64,000 nt of DNA from JAWXUK01 sp044432725 (GCA_044432725.1 JAWXUL010000013.1:1-64000); one strand, 5' to 3'. Counted from the first letter of the stretch, positions 15,760 to 25,176 are shown. Notes: generated from the letters alone by a model not told the origin. Program-made: numbers and translations.

Positions 15760-18414
15760 TTAGTGTGCTTCTCCCCATGTGTTCCCCACATGGGTTTCTG
15801 TCAACAAAGGCACTGCAAATTCTCCCACAGCTTCCATCTCTTCTGACACCCATTGTGCCACTTGTGCCCCTTCTTCTGCAGGACAATCTAAAATAATTTC
15901 ATCGTGGACTTGCAACACCAAAAATGCGCCAGAACCTTCCTTCTGCAAACGTCTGTCCACAGCAAGCATGGCAAGCTTCATCACATCAGCTGCCGTCCCT
16001 TGAATGGGGGTATTTTGTGCGATACGCTCTGCCCCACTTCTACGCTGAAAATTACTGCTAGAAAGCTCTGGCACCCAACGTTTTCGCCCATATAATGTGG
16101 AGACAAAGCCTTGCTTCTTCCCTTCTGCCACAACAGTTTCCAAATAAATCTTCACTTGAGAATAAGTGGCAAAATATCGCCCAATATAATGCTTCGCCTC
16201 TGCCACGGTCACCCCAATATCTTGGGACAAGGAAAAAGCAGACATTCCATAAACAATCCCAAAATTAACAGCCTTTGCCGAGCGTCTCATCTCTCCTGTC
16301 ACTTCTTCCAAGGGGACATGGAACACCTGTGAAGCTGTTTGGGTATGAAAATCCTGTCCTGATAAAAACGCAGCAATCATATTTTCATCCTCTGCCATAT
16401 GGGCAAGAAGTCGCAATTCAATCTGGGAATAGTCAGCGTCCACTAGAACTCGACCTTCAGATGCCACAAACATCTCCCGAAGCTCTGCCCCCAAAGGGGT
16501 ACGAATGGGGATATTTTGTAGATTTGGCTCTGTAGAGGACAAACGTCCTGTTGCAGTCACCGTGTTTTGAAAACTACTGTGGACTTTCCCCTCTGGGCTG
16601 ACTACATTTAATAAGCCCTTTACATAAGTGGCATGGAGTTTAGATAGTTGTCGCTGTTCTAACAACATCCCCAAAATCTGATGTTGAGGATGGTCCTCTC
16701 GTAACTTTTCCAAGACTTCTACATTGGTAGAATAGCCCGTTTTTGTTTTCTTCACTGGTGGTAATTCCATCTTTTCAAAGAGAATCACCCCCACTTGCTT
16801 GGGAGAAGCAATGTTAAACTCTTCCCCTGCTTCTTCATAAATCCCTTTTTCCAGCTCTTCCAAGCGTGTGGAAAGTTTTTCGCCATAAAGACGAAGCTTC
16901 CCAGAATCCAAAGAAATCCCATGTTGCTCCATCCTTGCCAAAAGCCCTGACAGTGGCAATTCAATCTCTTGATACAACGAGGTCAAGCCCTGTTTCTCTA
17001 AAAGATCTGGGAGCATTCTTCCCAAAACATCCAAAGCACCACAATGAGAAGCAAAGGCTTCCAATGCAACCTCAGGGTCAGATAGGGGTGAAAAGGCATT
17101 CTCTGACAGAAAAGCATCGGCTTCGATTAAAGAAGCGTGACAATATTTTCGCACCAAATCTTCCAAATCATAACTTCGCACATCAGGGGCAAGAAGATAG
17201 GCAGCAAGTTGCACATCAAAGACAATGTTATCTGGGACAATCCCCTCTGACAGTAACTGAAATGCCAAGACTTTGCTGTGATACACCATTAATTTCACAT
17301 CAGCAGAAAACAACTCTTTCAGCATTGTGCCATAATCATCAAAGCTATGCTCCAACATCATCACACAGCGACCCAGCTCTGGCTCCTGATGATGGAGGGC
17401 AATGCCTGAAAGTTCTGGAAGTGCTAGAACTGCAAGTGTTTCCCCTTTCCAGTTCTCCATCAAATCTAAAAACTGTGACAAGGTATTTTTCTGTTCCACC
17501 ATGGGAACTGCAAGCCAACCCTCTTCCTCTGCTGCCATCTCTCTCAAGCCATAAGCATCAATAAACTTATGCAAATCCAAGTCTTGCAACAAAGAAATCA
17601 GGCGTTCTTTGTCAAACTCCTGAATCAGATACTCTGCTGGATGAAAATCCAACGGCACCTCTCGTCGAATCAGAGCAAGGTCATAAGACATGGTCGCCAT
17701 GTCTTTCCCACCTCGCAACTTCGCCAAAGCACCCTTTTTCAAGTCAAGGGTTTCCTCTGGATCTTCCAAAAGTTCGTATATTTTTTCTAAAGAATGATGT
17801 TTTTGAATCAAAGGCAGAGCCGTTTTCTCTCCAATCCCTCGAATACCAGGGATATTGTCCGAAGAATCCCCCATAATCCCCTTGAAATCCACCAAGTGAA
17901 GGGGAGGAAAGCCATAGGTCTCGTCAAATAAGGCTGGGGTAAATCGCTTCATCCCCCCTTTTCCAGAAGAAAGATAGCACACAGTGGTCAAATCTGTCAC
18001 CAGTTGCAAGGCATCCCGATCCCCTGTGACAATGACAGTTTCCCAGCCAGCCTCTTGGTCGATGCGGGCAATGGTACCAATTAAATCATCTGCTTCAAAG
18101 CCTTCCACGGAAAAAGAAGGCAAATTCATGGCAGAGAGAATCTCTTTGAGCAAAGGAAATTGCGACACCAACTCTTCTGGCATTTTATGTCGCCCTGCTT
18201 TATATTCTGGATAGGAAAGATGACGAAAAGTAGGGGCTTTTAAATCAAAAGTAACGGTGATGCTGTCTGGTTTTTCTTCTTTTTTCAACTTTTCTAAGGT
18301 GGTTAAAAAACCAAAAATCCCCCCTGTTCCTTGTCCTTTTCCATTGGTGAGAGAGACAAGTCCGTAAAAGGAGCGATTGAGTAGGGAATTGCCGTCGATA
18401 ACAAGATTTTTCAT
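15760..18414 (-). CDS. polA: DNA polymerase I
   Basis: Fills gaps and removes primers. About 884 residues: N-terminal 5'-3' exonuclease (LVIDGNSLLNRSFYGL, GFEADDLIGTIA, GIMGDSSDNIPGIRGIGEKTA), a middle domain that lacks convincing 3'-5' exonuclease DxE motifs, as in other Firmicute Pol I, and the polymerase domain with DYSQIELRLLAHM (motif A), RRSAKAVNFGIVYGMSAF (motif B) and QVHDEIILDC (motif C). I chose ATG 18414 because GAAAGGAA lies just upstream and the N-terminus then matches the family; a start 20 codons earlier is open. It is convergent with proS. Confidence 0.95.
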   Translation of the reverse strand: MKNLVIDGNSLLNRSFYGLVSLTNGKGQGTGGIFGFLTTLEKLKKEEKPDSITVTFDLKAPTFRHLSYPEYKAGRHKMPEELVSQFPLLKEILSAMNLPSFSVEGFEADDLIGTIARIDQEAGWETVIVTGDRDALQLVTDLTTVCYLSSGKGGMKRFTPALFDETYGFPPLHLVDFKGIMGDSSDNIPGIRGIGEKTALPLIQKHHSLEKIYELLEDPEETLDLKKGALAKLRGGKDMATMSYDLALIRREVPLDFHPAEYLIQEFDKERLISLLQDLDLHKFIDAYGLREMAAEEEGWLAVPMVEQKNTLSQFLDLMENWKGETLAVLALPELSGIALHHQEPELGRCVMMLEHSFDDYGTMLKELFSADVKLMVYHSKVLAFQLLSEGIVPDNIVFDVQLAAYLLAPDVRSYDLEDLVRKYCHASLIEADAFLSENAFSPLSDPEVALEAFASHCGALDVLGRMLPDLLEKQGLTSLYQEIELPLSGLLARMEQHGISLDSGKLRLYGEKLSTRLEELEKGIYEEAGEEFNIASPKQVGVILFEKMELPPVKKTKTGYSTNVEVLEKLREDHPQHQILGMLLEQRQLSKLHATYVKGLLNVVSPEGKVHSSFQNTVTATGRLSSTEPNLQNIPIRTPLGAELREMFVASEGRVLVDADYSQIELRLLAHMAEDENMIAAFLSGQDFHTQTASQVFHVPLEEVTGEMRRSAKAVNFGIVYGMSAFSLSQDIGVTVAEAKHYIGRYFATYSQVKIYLETVVAEGKKQGFVSTLYGRKRWVPELSSSNFQRRSGAERIAQNTPIQGTAADVMKLAMLAVDRRLQKEGSGAFLVLQVHDEIILDCPAEEGAQVAQWVSEEMEAVGEFAVPLLTETHVGNTWGEAH

Positions 18415-18528
18415 ATTGGTTTCCTTTCTAACGCTGGGGTTGATGTCAACGAGGAAATCTATCCTTTGAATCATGAGGGATTTCCAAACAGATTCCCCCC
18501 CAATTAGAACAAAACTAAAAAGAAAAAA

Positions 18529-18566
18529 TTTGTACTCTTGGGTGTCAAGAGTACAAACTTTTTTTG
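18529..18566. terminator. Terminator between htpG and polA
   Basis: A 12 bp perfect stem (TTTGTACTCTTG / CAAGAGTACAAA) with a five-base loop, with an A-run before and T-run after. It is positioned to end htpG on the minus strand before polA begins. Confidence 0.85.
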
Positions 18567-18603
18567 TTCTCAGATTGCTCTAAAAAGTAGGAATGTCCCC
18601 TTC

Positions 18604-20520
18604 TTATGCCATCAATTCAGAAATCAAAGCCCCAAACTCAGCAGGGTCTTCCAGTGGCAAGTCTGCCAGAAGCAATGCTTGTCCATAGAATAATTTTGCA
18701 TATTTTTCTAGTTTTCCTTGGTCTCCAGACTCAGCCACTTTTTTCAAATTGGCATAGGCAGGGGACTCTGGATTAAATTCCAACACACGTTCAGCGTGCA
18801 TATCAGCGCCGCCGTCGATTTTGCTCATATATTTTTCCATTTCCAAAGAAACGCTTCCTTGTGTGGCAAGGACCACAGTCCCAGAGGTGAGCATGGTAGA
18901 AATCCGTACATCCACCACTTTCCCTTCCAAAACTTCTTTCACTTTGGTCAAAACATCTTTGTCTGCTTCTGTTTTTTCTTCTTGTTCTTTCTTTTCTTCT
19001 TCTGTTTGTGGCAAAGCATCCTCGTCATTGACAGATTTGAACATCTTATCTTCTAACATGCCCAAGCCTTTCATCACAAAGTCGTCCACATCTTCGAAGC
19101 AATAAAGAACTTCAAATCCCTTGTCCAAAATACGTTGTACCTGTGGCAATTTAGAGATTTGTGCCATGTTCTTCCCACAAGCATAGTAAATATACTTTTG
19201 ATCTTCAGGCATACGTTCGATATATTCTTTAAATGTGACGTTTTTATCCTCTTTAGAGGACCAGAACAGCAACAAATCACGAATGGTTTCTTTGTGTTGA
19301 CCAAATTCAGCCACCACACCAAATTTCAGTTGTGCCCCAAAAGCTTTCCAGAAGCCTTCATACTTCTCACGCTCATCTTTTTGGAATTTCAACAACTCGT
19401 TTTTGATTTTCTTTTCCAAATTATTAGAAATCACTTGCAATTCACGGGTTTGTTGCAACATTTCACGGCTGATATTCAAAGAGAAGTCTTGTGAATCCAC
19501 CACACCTTTGATGAAACGGAAGTGATCAGGAATCAGCTCTGCACATTTCTCCATAATCAGCACCCCAGAAGAGTAAAGCTGTAAGCCTTTTTCAAATTCA
19601 CGGGTATAGAAGTTATAAGGAGCCTCAGAAGGAATATAAAGGAGGGCTTTATAAGTCACGTGACCTTCCACTGAAGTATGAATGGTGGAAAGAGGTTCTT
19701 TCCAGTCGTTGAACTTACTTTGATAGAAAGCGTTGTACTCTTCCTCTGTCACCTTGCTTTTTGGTTTTTGCCAAATAGGTGTCATAGAGTTCAACGTCTT
19801 ATCCTCACGACTTGTGACCCAGTCATCTTTCTCTTCTCCTGATTCAGGGTCTGTCACAGTGATGCGATCTGTTTTTTCCATCTCCATAACAATAGGGAAA
19901 CGGATATAATCAGAATATTTCTTCACCAATCCTTGGAGACGCATTTCTTCCACATAATCGTCATACTCATCAGAATCTGTGTTTTCTTTAATGTGCATCA
20001 CAATAGTAGTACCGATTTCTCCACCATCTGCACCTTTTTCGATGGTATAGCCATCTGTTCCTGTGGATTTCCACACATAAGATTCTTCAGAACCATAACG
20101 ACGAGAGGTGACAGTCACTTCGTCAGCGACCATAAAGGCAGAATAAAATCCCACACCAAATTGACCAATCACGTCAATGTCATCCCCTGCTTTTTCTTTG
20201 TCCATCTCTTCTTTGAATTGCAAAGAGCCAGAACGGGCAATGGTCCCCAGATTGTTTTCTAGTTCTTCCTTTGTCATGCCAATCCCTTTGTCAATCAAAG
20301 TCAAAGTACGTGCCTCTTTGTCAGGGACAAGTCGAATCACTTGCTCGTCACGATTGACAGTTAAGTCATTTTCTGTCAAAGAAAGATAAGCAAGCTTGTC
20401 CTGTGCGTCACTGGCGTTAGAGATCAGCTCTCTTAAAAAAATTTCCTTGTTGGTGTAAATAGAATGAATCATTAAATCCATCAAACGTTTTGATTCAGCT
20501 TTAAATTGTGTTTTTTCCAT
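18604..20520 (-). CDS. htpG: Molecular chaperone HtpG (bacterial Hsp90)
   Basis: ATP-dependent cytosolic chaperone dimer. The 638-residue protein has the GHKL nucleotide-binding motifs: FLRELISNASDAQDKL (N box), LIDKGIGMT (G1) and IGQFGVGFYSAFMVAD (G2), then the middle-domain catalytic loop region (SLNISREMLQQ) and the C-terminal dimerisation domain. The charged linker (GEEKDDWVTSREDK) is short, as in bacterial proteins. Start ATG follows AAAGGAGC. A perfect CIRCE operator lies at the transcription start, so HrcA repression is predicted. Confidence 0.97.
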   Translation of the reverse strand: MEKTQFKAESKRLMDLMIHSIYTNKEIFLRELISNASDAQDKLAYLSLTENDLTVNRDEQVIRLVPDKEARTLTLIDKGIGMTKEELENNLGTIARSGSLQFKEEMDKEKAGDDIDVIGQFGVGFYSAFMVADEVTVTSRRYGSEESYVWKSTGTDGYTIEKGADGGEIGTTIVMHIKENTDSDEYDDYVEEMRLQGLVKKYSDYIRFPIVMEMEKTDRITVTDPESGEEKDDWVTSREDKTLNSMTPIWQKPKSKVTEEEYNAFYQSKFNDWKEPLSTIHTSVEGHVTYKALLYIPSEAPYNFYTREFEKGLQLYSSGVLIMEKCAELIPDHFRFIKGVVDSQDFSLNISREMLQQTRELQVISNNLEKKIKNELLKFQKDEREKYEGFWKAFGAQLKFGVVAEFGQHKETIRDLLLFWSSKEDKNVTFKEYIERMPEDQKYIYYACGKNMAQISKLPQVQRILDKGFEVLYCFEDVDDFVMKGLGMLEDKMFKSVNDEDALPQTEEEKKEQEEKTEADKDVLTKVKEVLEGKVVDVRISTMLTSGTVVLATQGSVSLEMEKYMSKIDGGADMHAERVLEFNPESPAYANLKKVAESGDQGKLEKYAKLFYGQALLLADLPLEDPAEFGALISELMA

Positions 20521-20556
20521 GGTTTTTTGCTCCTTTGTATCATGTTTTCGAAAGAA

Positions 20557-20583
20557 TTAGCACTCATGTCTGTCGAGTGCTAA
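20557..20583. promoter_or_regulatory. CIRCE operator (HrcA binding site) of htpG
   Basis: Perfect match to the CIRCE consensus: TTAGCACTC (20557-20565), a nine-base spacer, GAGTGCTAA (20575-20583). It overlaps the predicted transcription start of htpG, directly downstream of the -10 box. HrcA bound here would block transcription until heat stress titrates GroEL. Confidence 0.95.
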
Positions 20584-20587
20584 TGTT

Positions 20588-20616
20588 ATGTTACCACTTG
20601 TTTTATGAAATGTCAA
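20588..20616 (-). promoter_or_regulatory. SigA promoter of htpG
   Basis: On the minus strand TTGACA (20611-20616), a 17 bp spacer and TAACAT (20588-20593). The CIRCE element begins five bases downstream of the -10. Confidence 0.8.
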
Positions 20617-20677
20617 GAAAAAAATGAAAATTTTTTCAAAATAGGACAAGGTTTTTTTCCTTTTTTCCTAAAAGCTA

Positions 20678-20706
20678 TAGACGAAAGATAAAAATTACTA
20701 TATAAT
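20678..20706 (+). promoter_or_regulatory. SigA promoter of the ACT-UPF0210-rimI-tsaD run
   Basis: TAGACG (20678-20683), a 17 bp spacer and a consensus TATAAT (20701-20706), 38 bp before the ACT gene. The four genes downstream are close or overlapping with no terminator between them. Confidence 0.6.
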
Positions 20707-20743
20707 AAAATGGCAAATTTATTTTTAAAAGGAGTATCACTCT

Positions 20744-21007
20744 ATGAAAGCTATTGTCACTGTGGTAGGAAAAGACCAAGTAGGTATCATCGCCTCTGTC
20801 TGTTCCCTTTTATCTCAAGCAGGTGCCAACATTTTAGACATCAGCCAAACCGTCTTACAAGAATATTTCACCATGGTAATGCTCGTGGATTTAGCAGATA
20901 TGGACTTTGCCAAAATCTCTTCAGAACTTGACAAAGCAGGGGAAGAAAAAGGTCTTTCCATTCGTATCCAACGGGAAGAAATCTTCAACGCCATGCATCG
21001 TATATAA
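20744..21007 (+). CDS. ACT domain protein (UPF0237)
   Basis: Small 87-residue protein made of a single ACT fold: [37 protein letters not shown] is the typical N-terminal half with the ligand-binding Gly region. ACT domains bind amino acids or related effectors. It resembles GcvR/PurU N-terminal modules. It lies 14 bp upstream of the UPF0210 gene, a pairing conserved across many Firmicutes and archaea, which suggests that it regulates or partners that protein. AAAGGAG precedes the ATG. Confidence 0.85.
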   Translation: MKAIVTVVGKDQVGIIASVCSLLSQAGANILDISQTVLQEYFTMVMLVDLADMDFAKISSELDKAGEEKGLSIRIQREEIFNAMHRI

Positions 21008-21021
21008 AAAGGGGGATCATC

Positions 21022-22380
21022 GTGTTAAATCAACAAGAAATTATGCAAACCATCGGCATGATAGAAAGCCAAAATTTAGATGTCCGTACCATCACCATGG
21101 GCATCTCTCTTCTTTCTTGTGCCCACCCTGACCCCAAAATAGCTTGTGACAAAATTTATGACAAAATTACAAACTATGCCCAGAACTTAGTGAAAACAGG
21201 GGAAGATTTAGAACGTGAATACGGAATCCCCATTGTGAATAAACGTATTTCTGTCACCCCCATCGCCCAAGTGGCAGCAGCCAGCAACATAGATAATTAC
21301 ACTTGCTTTGCCCAAGCGCTGGACAAAGCAGCCCGAGAATGTGGTGTGAACTTTATCGGTGGCTTTTCTGCCTTGGTGCAAAAAGGCATGACAAACGCTG
21401 ACCGTATCTTAATCAACTCCATCCCTGAAGCTCTTGCTTCTACCAATATTGTCTGTTCCTCTGTGAACGTTGGCTCCACCAAAGCCGGCATTGATATGAC
21501 AGCTGTGCAACGCATGGGAGAAGTCATCAAAGAACTGGCAGACCGTACCAAAGAGGCAAAAGGTTTTGGCTGTGCCAAACTGGTGGTATTTTGTAACGCT
21601 GTGGAGGATAACCCCTTTATGGCTGGTGCCTTCCACGGGGTAGGCGAAGGGGAAAAAGTCATCAACGTAGGAGTCTCTGGCCCTGGTGTGGTCCACCATG
21701 CCCTGAAACAAGTGGCAGGACAACCCTTTGATGTGGTGGCAGAAACCATCAAAAAAACAGCCTTTCGCATCACCCGTGTGGGACAACTGGTGGCACAAGA
21801 AGCAAGCAGACGTTTAGATACACCTTTCGGTATCGTGGACTTGTCCCTTGCCCCCACACCCGCTGTGGGCGATTCTGTGGCACGTATTTTAGAAGAAATG
21901 GGTCTGGAAACCTGTGGCACCCACGGCACCACAGCTGCCCTTGCTTTATTAAATGATGCCGTAAAAAAAGGTGGCGTCATGGCTTCTTCCCACGTAGGTG
22001 GTCTCTCTGGTGCTTTCATTCCTGTCTCAGAAGACGAAGGCATGATTGCTGCCGCCAAATCAGGGGCTTTGACACTGGACAAGCTAGAAGCCATGACCTG
22101 TGTCTGCTCTGTAGGGCTTGACATGATTGCCGTGCCAGGAGACACCCCAGCTTCCACCCTTTCAGCCATCATCGCCGACGAATCAGCCATCGGCATGGTC
22201 AACAACAAAACCACTGCCGTTCGAATCATCCCTGCCCCCAACTGCAAAGTAGGGGATGTGGTAGAATTTGGAGGACTCCTTGGCACAGCTCCAGTGCAAG
22301 CTGTCCACCCTTATTCTGCAGAATCTTTTATCGCTCGTGGAGGTCGTATCCCCGCTCCCCTTCACAGCCTTAGGAACTAA
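21022..22380 (+). CDS. UPF0210 (DUF711, PFL family) protein
   Basis: Cytosolic 452-residue protein of a conserved family whose biochemical role is not established; the fold is related to glycyl-radical-like (pyruvate formate-lyase) folds but no glycyl radical motif is seen. Recognisable blocks are [38 protein letters not shown], and a Gly/Ala-rich C-terminal half ending [15 protein letters not shown]. It starts with GTG after GGGGGATC and follows the ACT gene by 14 bp. Eight bases later rimI begins. Confidence 0.85.
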   Translation: MLNQQEIMQTIGMIESQNLDVRTITMGISLLSCAHPDPKIACDKIYDKITNYAQNLVKTGEDLEREYGIPIVNKRISVTPIAQVAAASNIDNYTCFAQALDKAARECGVNFIGGFSALVQKGMTNADRILINSIPEALASTNIVCSSVNVGSTKAGIDMTAVQRMGEVIKELADRTKEAKGFGCAKLVVFCNAVEDNPFMAGAFHGVGEGEKVINVGVSGPGVVHHALKQVAGQPFDVVAETIKKTAFRITRVGQLVAQEASRRLDTPFGIVDLSLAPTPAVGDSVARILEEMGLETCGTHGTTAALALLNDAVKKGGVMASSHVGGLSGAFIPVSEDEGMIAAAKSGALTLDKLEAMTCVCSVGLDMIAVPGDTPASTLSAIIADESAIGMVNNKTTAVRIIPAPNCKVGDVVEFGGLLGTAPVQAVHPYSAESFIARGGRIPAPLHSLRN

Positions 22381-22387
22381 ATTTTCT

Positions 22388-22840
22388 ATGACAACGATCG
22401 TCCCTATGACCCACGCCCATCTACAACAAGTGGCAGACTTAGAACAAATATCTTTCTCACGTCCTTGGTCTTTGGAGCAACTGACGGAATCTTTGGACAA
22501 ACCGGAGTATTCCTTTCTAGTTGCCGAGGATGAAGAGAAAAATGTGATGGGCTTCGGTAGCATCATCGTGGTGGCAGATGAAGGCTACATCAATAATATT
22601 TCTGTCTATCCAGAGCACAAAAGAAAAGGCATCGCCTCTTCTCTTTTACGTGCTTTTTGCAACCAATGGGAAAGAAAATTAGTATTCTTAACACTGGAAG
22701 TGCGAAAAAGCAACCACCCCGCCATCGCTCTCTATCAAAAATTTGGCTTTGTCCAGTTGGGAGAGCGAAAAAATTACTATGAAGAACCAGTGGAAAATGC
22801 CCTGATCCTAACAAAAAACTTCTGGGAGACAAAAACATGA
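22388..22840 (+). CDS. rimI: Ribosomal protein S18 alanine N-acetyltransferase
   Basis: GNAT enzyme of about 150 residues, classed with RimI from sequence and position. N-terminus TTIVPMTHAHLQQVADLEQISFSRPWS has the family's Glu and SxPW; the acetyl-CoA loop is VYPEHKRKGIASSLLRAF, then LEVRKSNHPAIALYQKFGFVQLGERKNYY. ATG 22388 is chosen because the sequence upstream overlaps the UPF0210 gene in another frame and is not RimI-like; the ribosome binding site is weak (AGGA 14 bases away), consistent with translational coupling. It overlaps tsaD by ATGA, the usual rimI-tsaD arrangement. Confidence 0.88.
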   Translation: MTTIVPMTHAHLQQVADLEQISFSRPWSLEQLTESLDKPEYSFLVAEDEEKNVMGFGSIIVVADEGYINNISVYPEHKRKGIASSLLRAFCNQWERKLVFLTLEVRKSNHPAIALYQKFGFVQLGERKNYYEEPVENALILTKNFWETKT

Positions 22841-23862
22841 AACTTCTTGCCATCGAAACATCCTGTGACGAAACAGCCGCTGCTGTGGTACAGGATGGAC
22901 GGCACATCCTCTCCAATGCCATTGCAAGTCAAATTGAAATGCATCGTGTCTATGGTGGGGTGGTGCCAGAGCTTGCCTCTCGCAGCCACATCGCCACCAT
23001 TTCTCAGATCACAAAACAAGCATTGGCAGAAGCAAATCTGGATTTGTCCCAAATAGATGGCATCGCTGTCACAGCAGCCCCTGGGCTGATTGGTGCTTTG
23101 TTGGTGGGCTTAAATTTTGCCAAAGGTCTTGCCTTTGGACAAAATCTTCCCCTGATTCCTGTCCACCATGTCCGTGGACACATCGCCAGTAACTATCTGT
23201 CACACCCTGATTTAGCCCCCCCATTTCTTTGCCTCTGTGTCTCTGGTGGCACCACCACTTTGGTGGAAGTGGAAACCTATACCCAAATGAAAATCCTCGG
23301 CTCCACCAGAGATGACGCAGTGGGAGAATGCTTTGACAAAGTGGCTCGTGTCCTTGGCATCGGCTACCCTGGTGGAAAACCCTTGGACGACCTCGCCCAA
23401 GGGGGCGACCCCAAAGCCTATCCTCTTCCACGGGGAAAAGTGGACAACGCTCCTTTAGATATGTCTTTTTCAGGACTGAAAACGGCTTCCATCAATTTGA
23501 TACACAATCATCAGCAAAAAGAAGAAGCCCTTCACCTCCCAAACTTCGCTGCCTCCTTTTCCCAAGCTGTGTGTGATGTACTATTACCACGGATTTTATT
23601 GGCTGTGGAAAAAACAGGTCAGCGAAAGCTTGCCATCGCAGGGGGAGTCTCTGCCAATACACAGTTACGTAAAAACCTGAGGGATCTCTGCCAAGGAAAG
23701 GGAATCTCTCTTTATCTCCCAGAACTTTCTCTCTGTGGGGATAACGCTGCCATGATTGGTGCCCAAGGATTTTATCAATATCAAGCAGGTCTGGTGGCTC
23801 CTTGGGATCTCAATGCCAGTGCCACTTGGGACTTGTCCCAAGAACTGACAGGCAAAAAATAA
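22837..23862 (+). CDS. tsaD: tRNA threonylcarbamoyladenosine transferase subunit TsaD
   Basis: Catalytic ASKHA-fold subunit that puts the threonylcarbamoyl group on A37 of ANN-decoding tRNAs, working with TsaB and TsaE. The 341-residue protein has AIETSCDETAAAVV at the N-terminus, the metal-binding HxxxH in VHHVRGHIAS, FLCLCVSGGTT, the GECFDKVARVLGIGYPGG block and IAGGVSANTQLR. Full length. It overlaps rimI by four bases. tsaE lies 39 kb away in this window, on the minus strand; tsaB is not in the window. Confidence 0.97.
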   Translation: MKLLAIETSCDETAAAVVQDGRHILSNAIASQIEMHRVYGGVVPELASRSHIATISQITKQALAEANLDLSQIDGIAVTAAPGLIGALLVGLNFAKGLAFGQNLPLIPVHHVRGHIASNYLSHPDLAPPFLCLCVSGGTTTLVEVETYTQMKILGSTRDDAVGECFDKVARVLGIGYPGGKPLDDLAQGGDPKAYPLPRGKVDNAPLDMSFSGLKTASINLIHNHQQKEEALHLPNFAASFSQAVCDVLLPRILLAVEKTGQRKLAIAGGVSANTQLRKNLRDLCQGKGISLYLPELSLCGDNAAMIGAQGFYQYQAGLVAPWDLNASATWDLSQELTGKK

Positions 23863-24217
23863 ACAAAGGGTAATCACAAAAAATATGCCCTAAAATTCCC
23901 CAGTGATTTTTACAACCAGACTTCAGGTTTTCCACTTTTCCACCAAGTTTTCCACCATCTTTTCTCCAATGTGGAAAACTATGTGGAAACTGTGTAAAAC
24001 TTTCTGTAATCAGATGTGAATTTTCTTTGAACAAGATCAGAGCATCCCCCTCTTTGTCCGTGGGAAATGTAAGATGATTCCACCTGTAAAAGAATGAAAA
24101 TCTATGCCCTCAGTACAGAGGACATAGATTTTTTTGCTTGTGAGACCACTTAACCCCTTGAAAAGGCTAAAATTTCTTTTCTTGTCTCAAGAAAGCTTTT
24201 AGCGTCCCTGTTTCTGT
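23863..24217. other. 355 bp intergenic region with clustered TTTTCCAC boxes
   Basis: No gene is seen. Positions 23928-23999 hold three TTTTCCAC copies in one orientation (23928, 23936, 23948) and three in the other (23970, 23982, 23991). Two of the inverted copies fit the DnaA-box consensus TTWTNCACA exactly (TTTTCCACA and TTTTACACA). A terminator follows at 24097. Confidence 0.6.
24097..24136. terminator. Terminator after tsaD
   Basis: A stem of 10 plus 4 bp with a single mismatch (AAAATCTATG, CCTC / GAGG, CATAGATTTT), loop of six, and a T-run. It separates tsaD from the convergent lipoprotein gene. Confidence 0.85.
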
Positions 24218-24658
24218 TTATCTCATCTCTTCCACAGAATCTTTAAAGTCTTCTCCCATATCCTTGAGATCGTCCCCTATCTCATCCAAACCATCCTTTG
24301 CCTGATCCCAAAGTGCTGGTGCCTCTTCTGTGGGCAACTCTTCTCCATAAGGATACACCTTACCATGGGCAGTGGCATAATACTGCCCGTGTTTTTTCAT
24401 CAGCTCCCAAGAAGCCACCTCTTCTATGGTGGCTGAACCACTGGTTTCCATATAGCTGGTCATGCCCTCTGCCACCATGCCACCCATATCCATCCCATCA
24501 CCATAAACAGAACCCATGCCCACATCATAGCCTTCTCCATAAACGCCCATGGAATCTCCTCCTCTGTTCTCGTACATAGAAGGATCTTTCCCCTCCTCTG
24601 TGCTACAAGCAGTCAAACAGACCAAACATAAAGCAGGCAATAAAAATTTCTTCAACAT
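24218..24658 (-). CDS. Small acidic lipoprotein of unknown function
   Basis: 146 residues with a lipoprotein signal: MLKKFLLPALCLVCLTAC, with LTAC as lipobox and Cys18 as the lipidated residue. The mature part has a Gly/Met/Tyr-rich low-complexity stretch (~32-70: GVYGEGYDVGMGSVYGDGMDMGG), a short block around QYYATAHGKVYPYGEE, and an acidic helical tail. No family is recognised. A palindromic possible operator lies upstream (24700-24719). Start ATG follows AAAGGGATG. Confidence 0.7.
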   Translation of the reverse strand: MLKKFLLPALCLVCLTACSTEEGKDPSMYENRGGDSMGVYGEGYDVGMGSVYGDGMDMGGMVAEGMTSYMETSGSATIEEVASWELMKKHGQYYATAHGKVYPYGEELPTEEAPALWDQAKDGLDEIGDDLKDMGEDFKDSVEEMR

Positions 24659-24813
24659 AGCTCACATCCCTTTCACTTTCTTCTTTTTTCCAAAAATCCA
24701 TACTCACTGAAATGAGTATCTACAATAGTTTCTCCCTTAAAAATTATTTCATACTTCTGACTTTGAAAAACCAAGAGTATCATTTTGGAAATTTTTTTGA
24801 AAGTGAATTGCTA

Positions 24814-25089
24814 TCACAGCAAAAAGCACAAGCCCACTGCCCAGCAGAAAGAAGCCCCAGATGCCCCCAGTAATACCCACAACCCTACATGTATGCCCCC
24901 AGTACTGGTAAAAATGCTCTCTTTTTTACCATAATTATTTGCTAGTTTTTGTGCCTGAGCCAGAACTGATTCCGTGCTTACCCCGCTCCCTGCCAAAGCA
25001 TCCTCTTTCACCAAAAAAATCGCCTGTTCAAACATAGTCTCCTCAGGAGATTTCACCAAAATCACTTGTCTACTACTACCTTTAACCAT
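24814..25089 (-). CDS. Small conserved clostridial membrane protein, unknown function
   Basis: 91 residues. The soluble N-terminal ~55 residues (VKGSSRQVILVKSPEETMFEQAIFLVKEDALAGSGVS) look like a family common in clostridia, sometimes mislabelled as translation initiation factor 2; nothing here resembles IF2. The C-terminal ~25 residues form one hydrophobic segment (HVGLWVLLGASGASFCWAVGLCFLL), so it is probably a tail-anchored membrane protein. Start ATG follows AAAGGAGAG. Divergent from pgeF. Confidence 0.7.
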   Translation of the reverse strand: MVKGSSRQVILVKSPEETMFEQAIFLVKEDALAGSGVSTESVLAQAQKLANNYGKKESIFTSTGGIHVGLWVLLGASGASFCWAVGLCFLL

Positions 25090-25176
25090 TCTTTTCTCTC
25101 CTTTCTTTCCTTCAGTTTACCCGATCCTCCTGTTTGTTAATCATACATAAAATTTAATTCTCTCCCTAAAATCCAC

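Noticed and set aside
16866..17564. 232-codon open frame antisense to polA
   Set aside because: Shadow of polA; no start context and low-complexity His/Gln/Pro content.
18434..18446. TTGACA on the minus strand as a polA promoter
   Set aside because: It is only ~30 bp from the polA start codon, leaves no room for a -10 and leader, and no TATAAT-like hexamer follows.
21297..22286. 329-codon open frame antisense to UPF0210
   Set aside because: It is a shadow of a well-supported gene on the other strand; composition (Pro/Thr/Ser-rich, no domain) is typical of antisense frames.
24814..25089. Translation initiation factor 2 annotation
   Set aside because: The protein is 91 residues, with a membrane tail and no GTPase motif; that label is a database carry-over.
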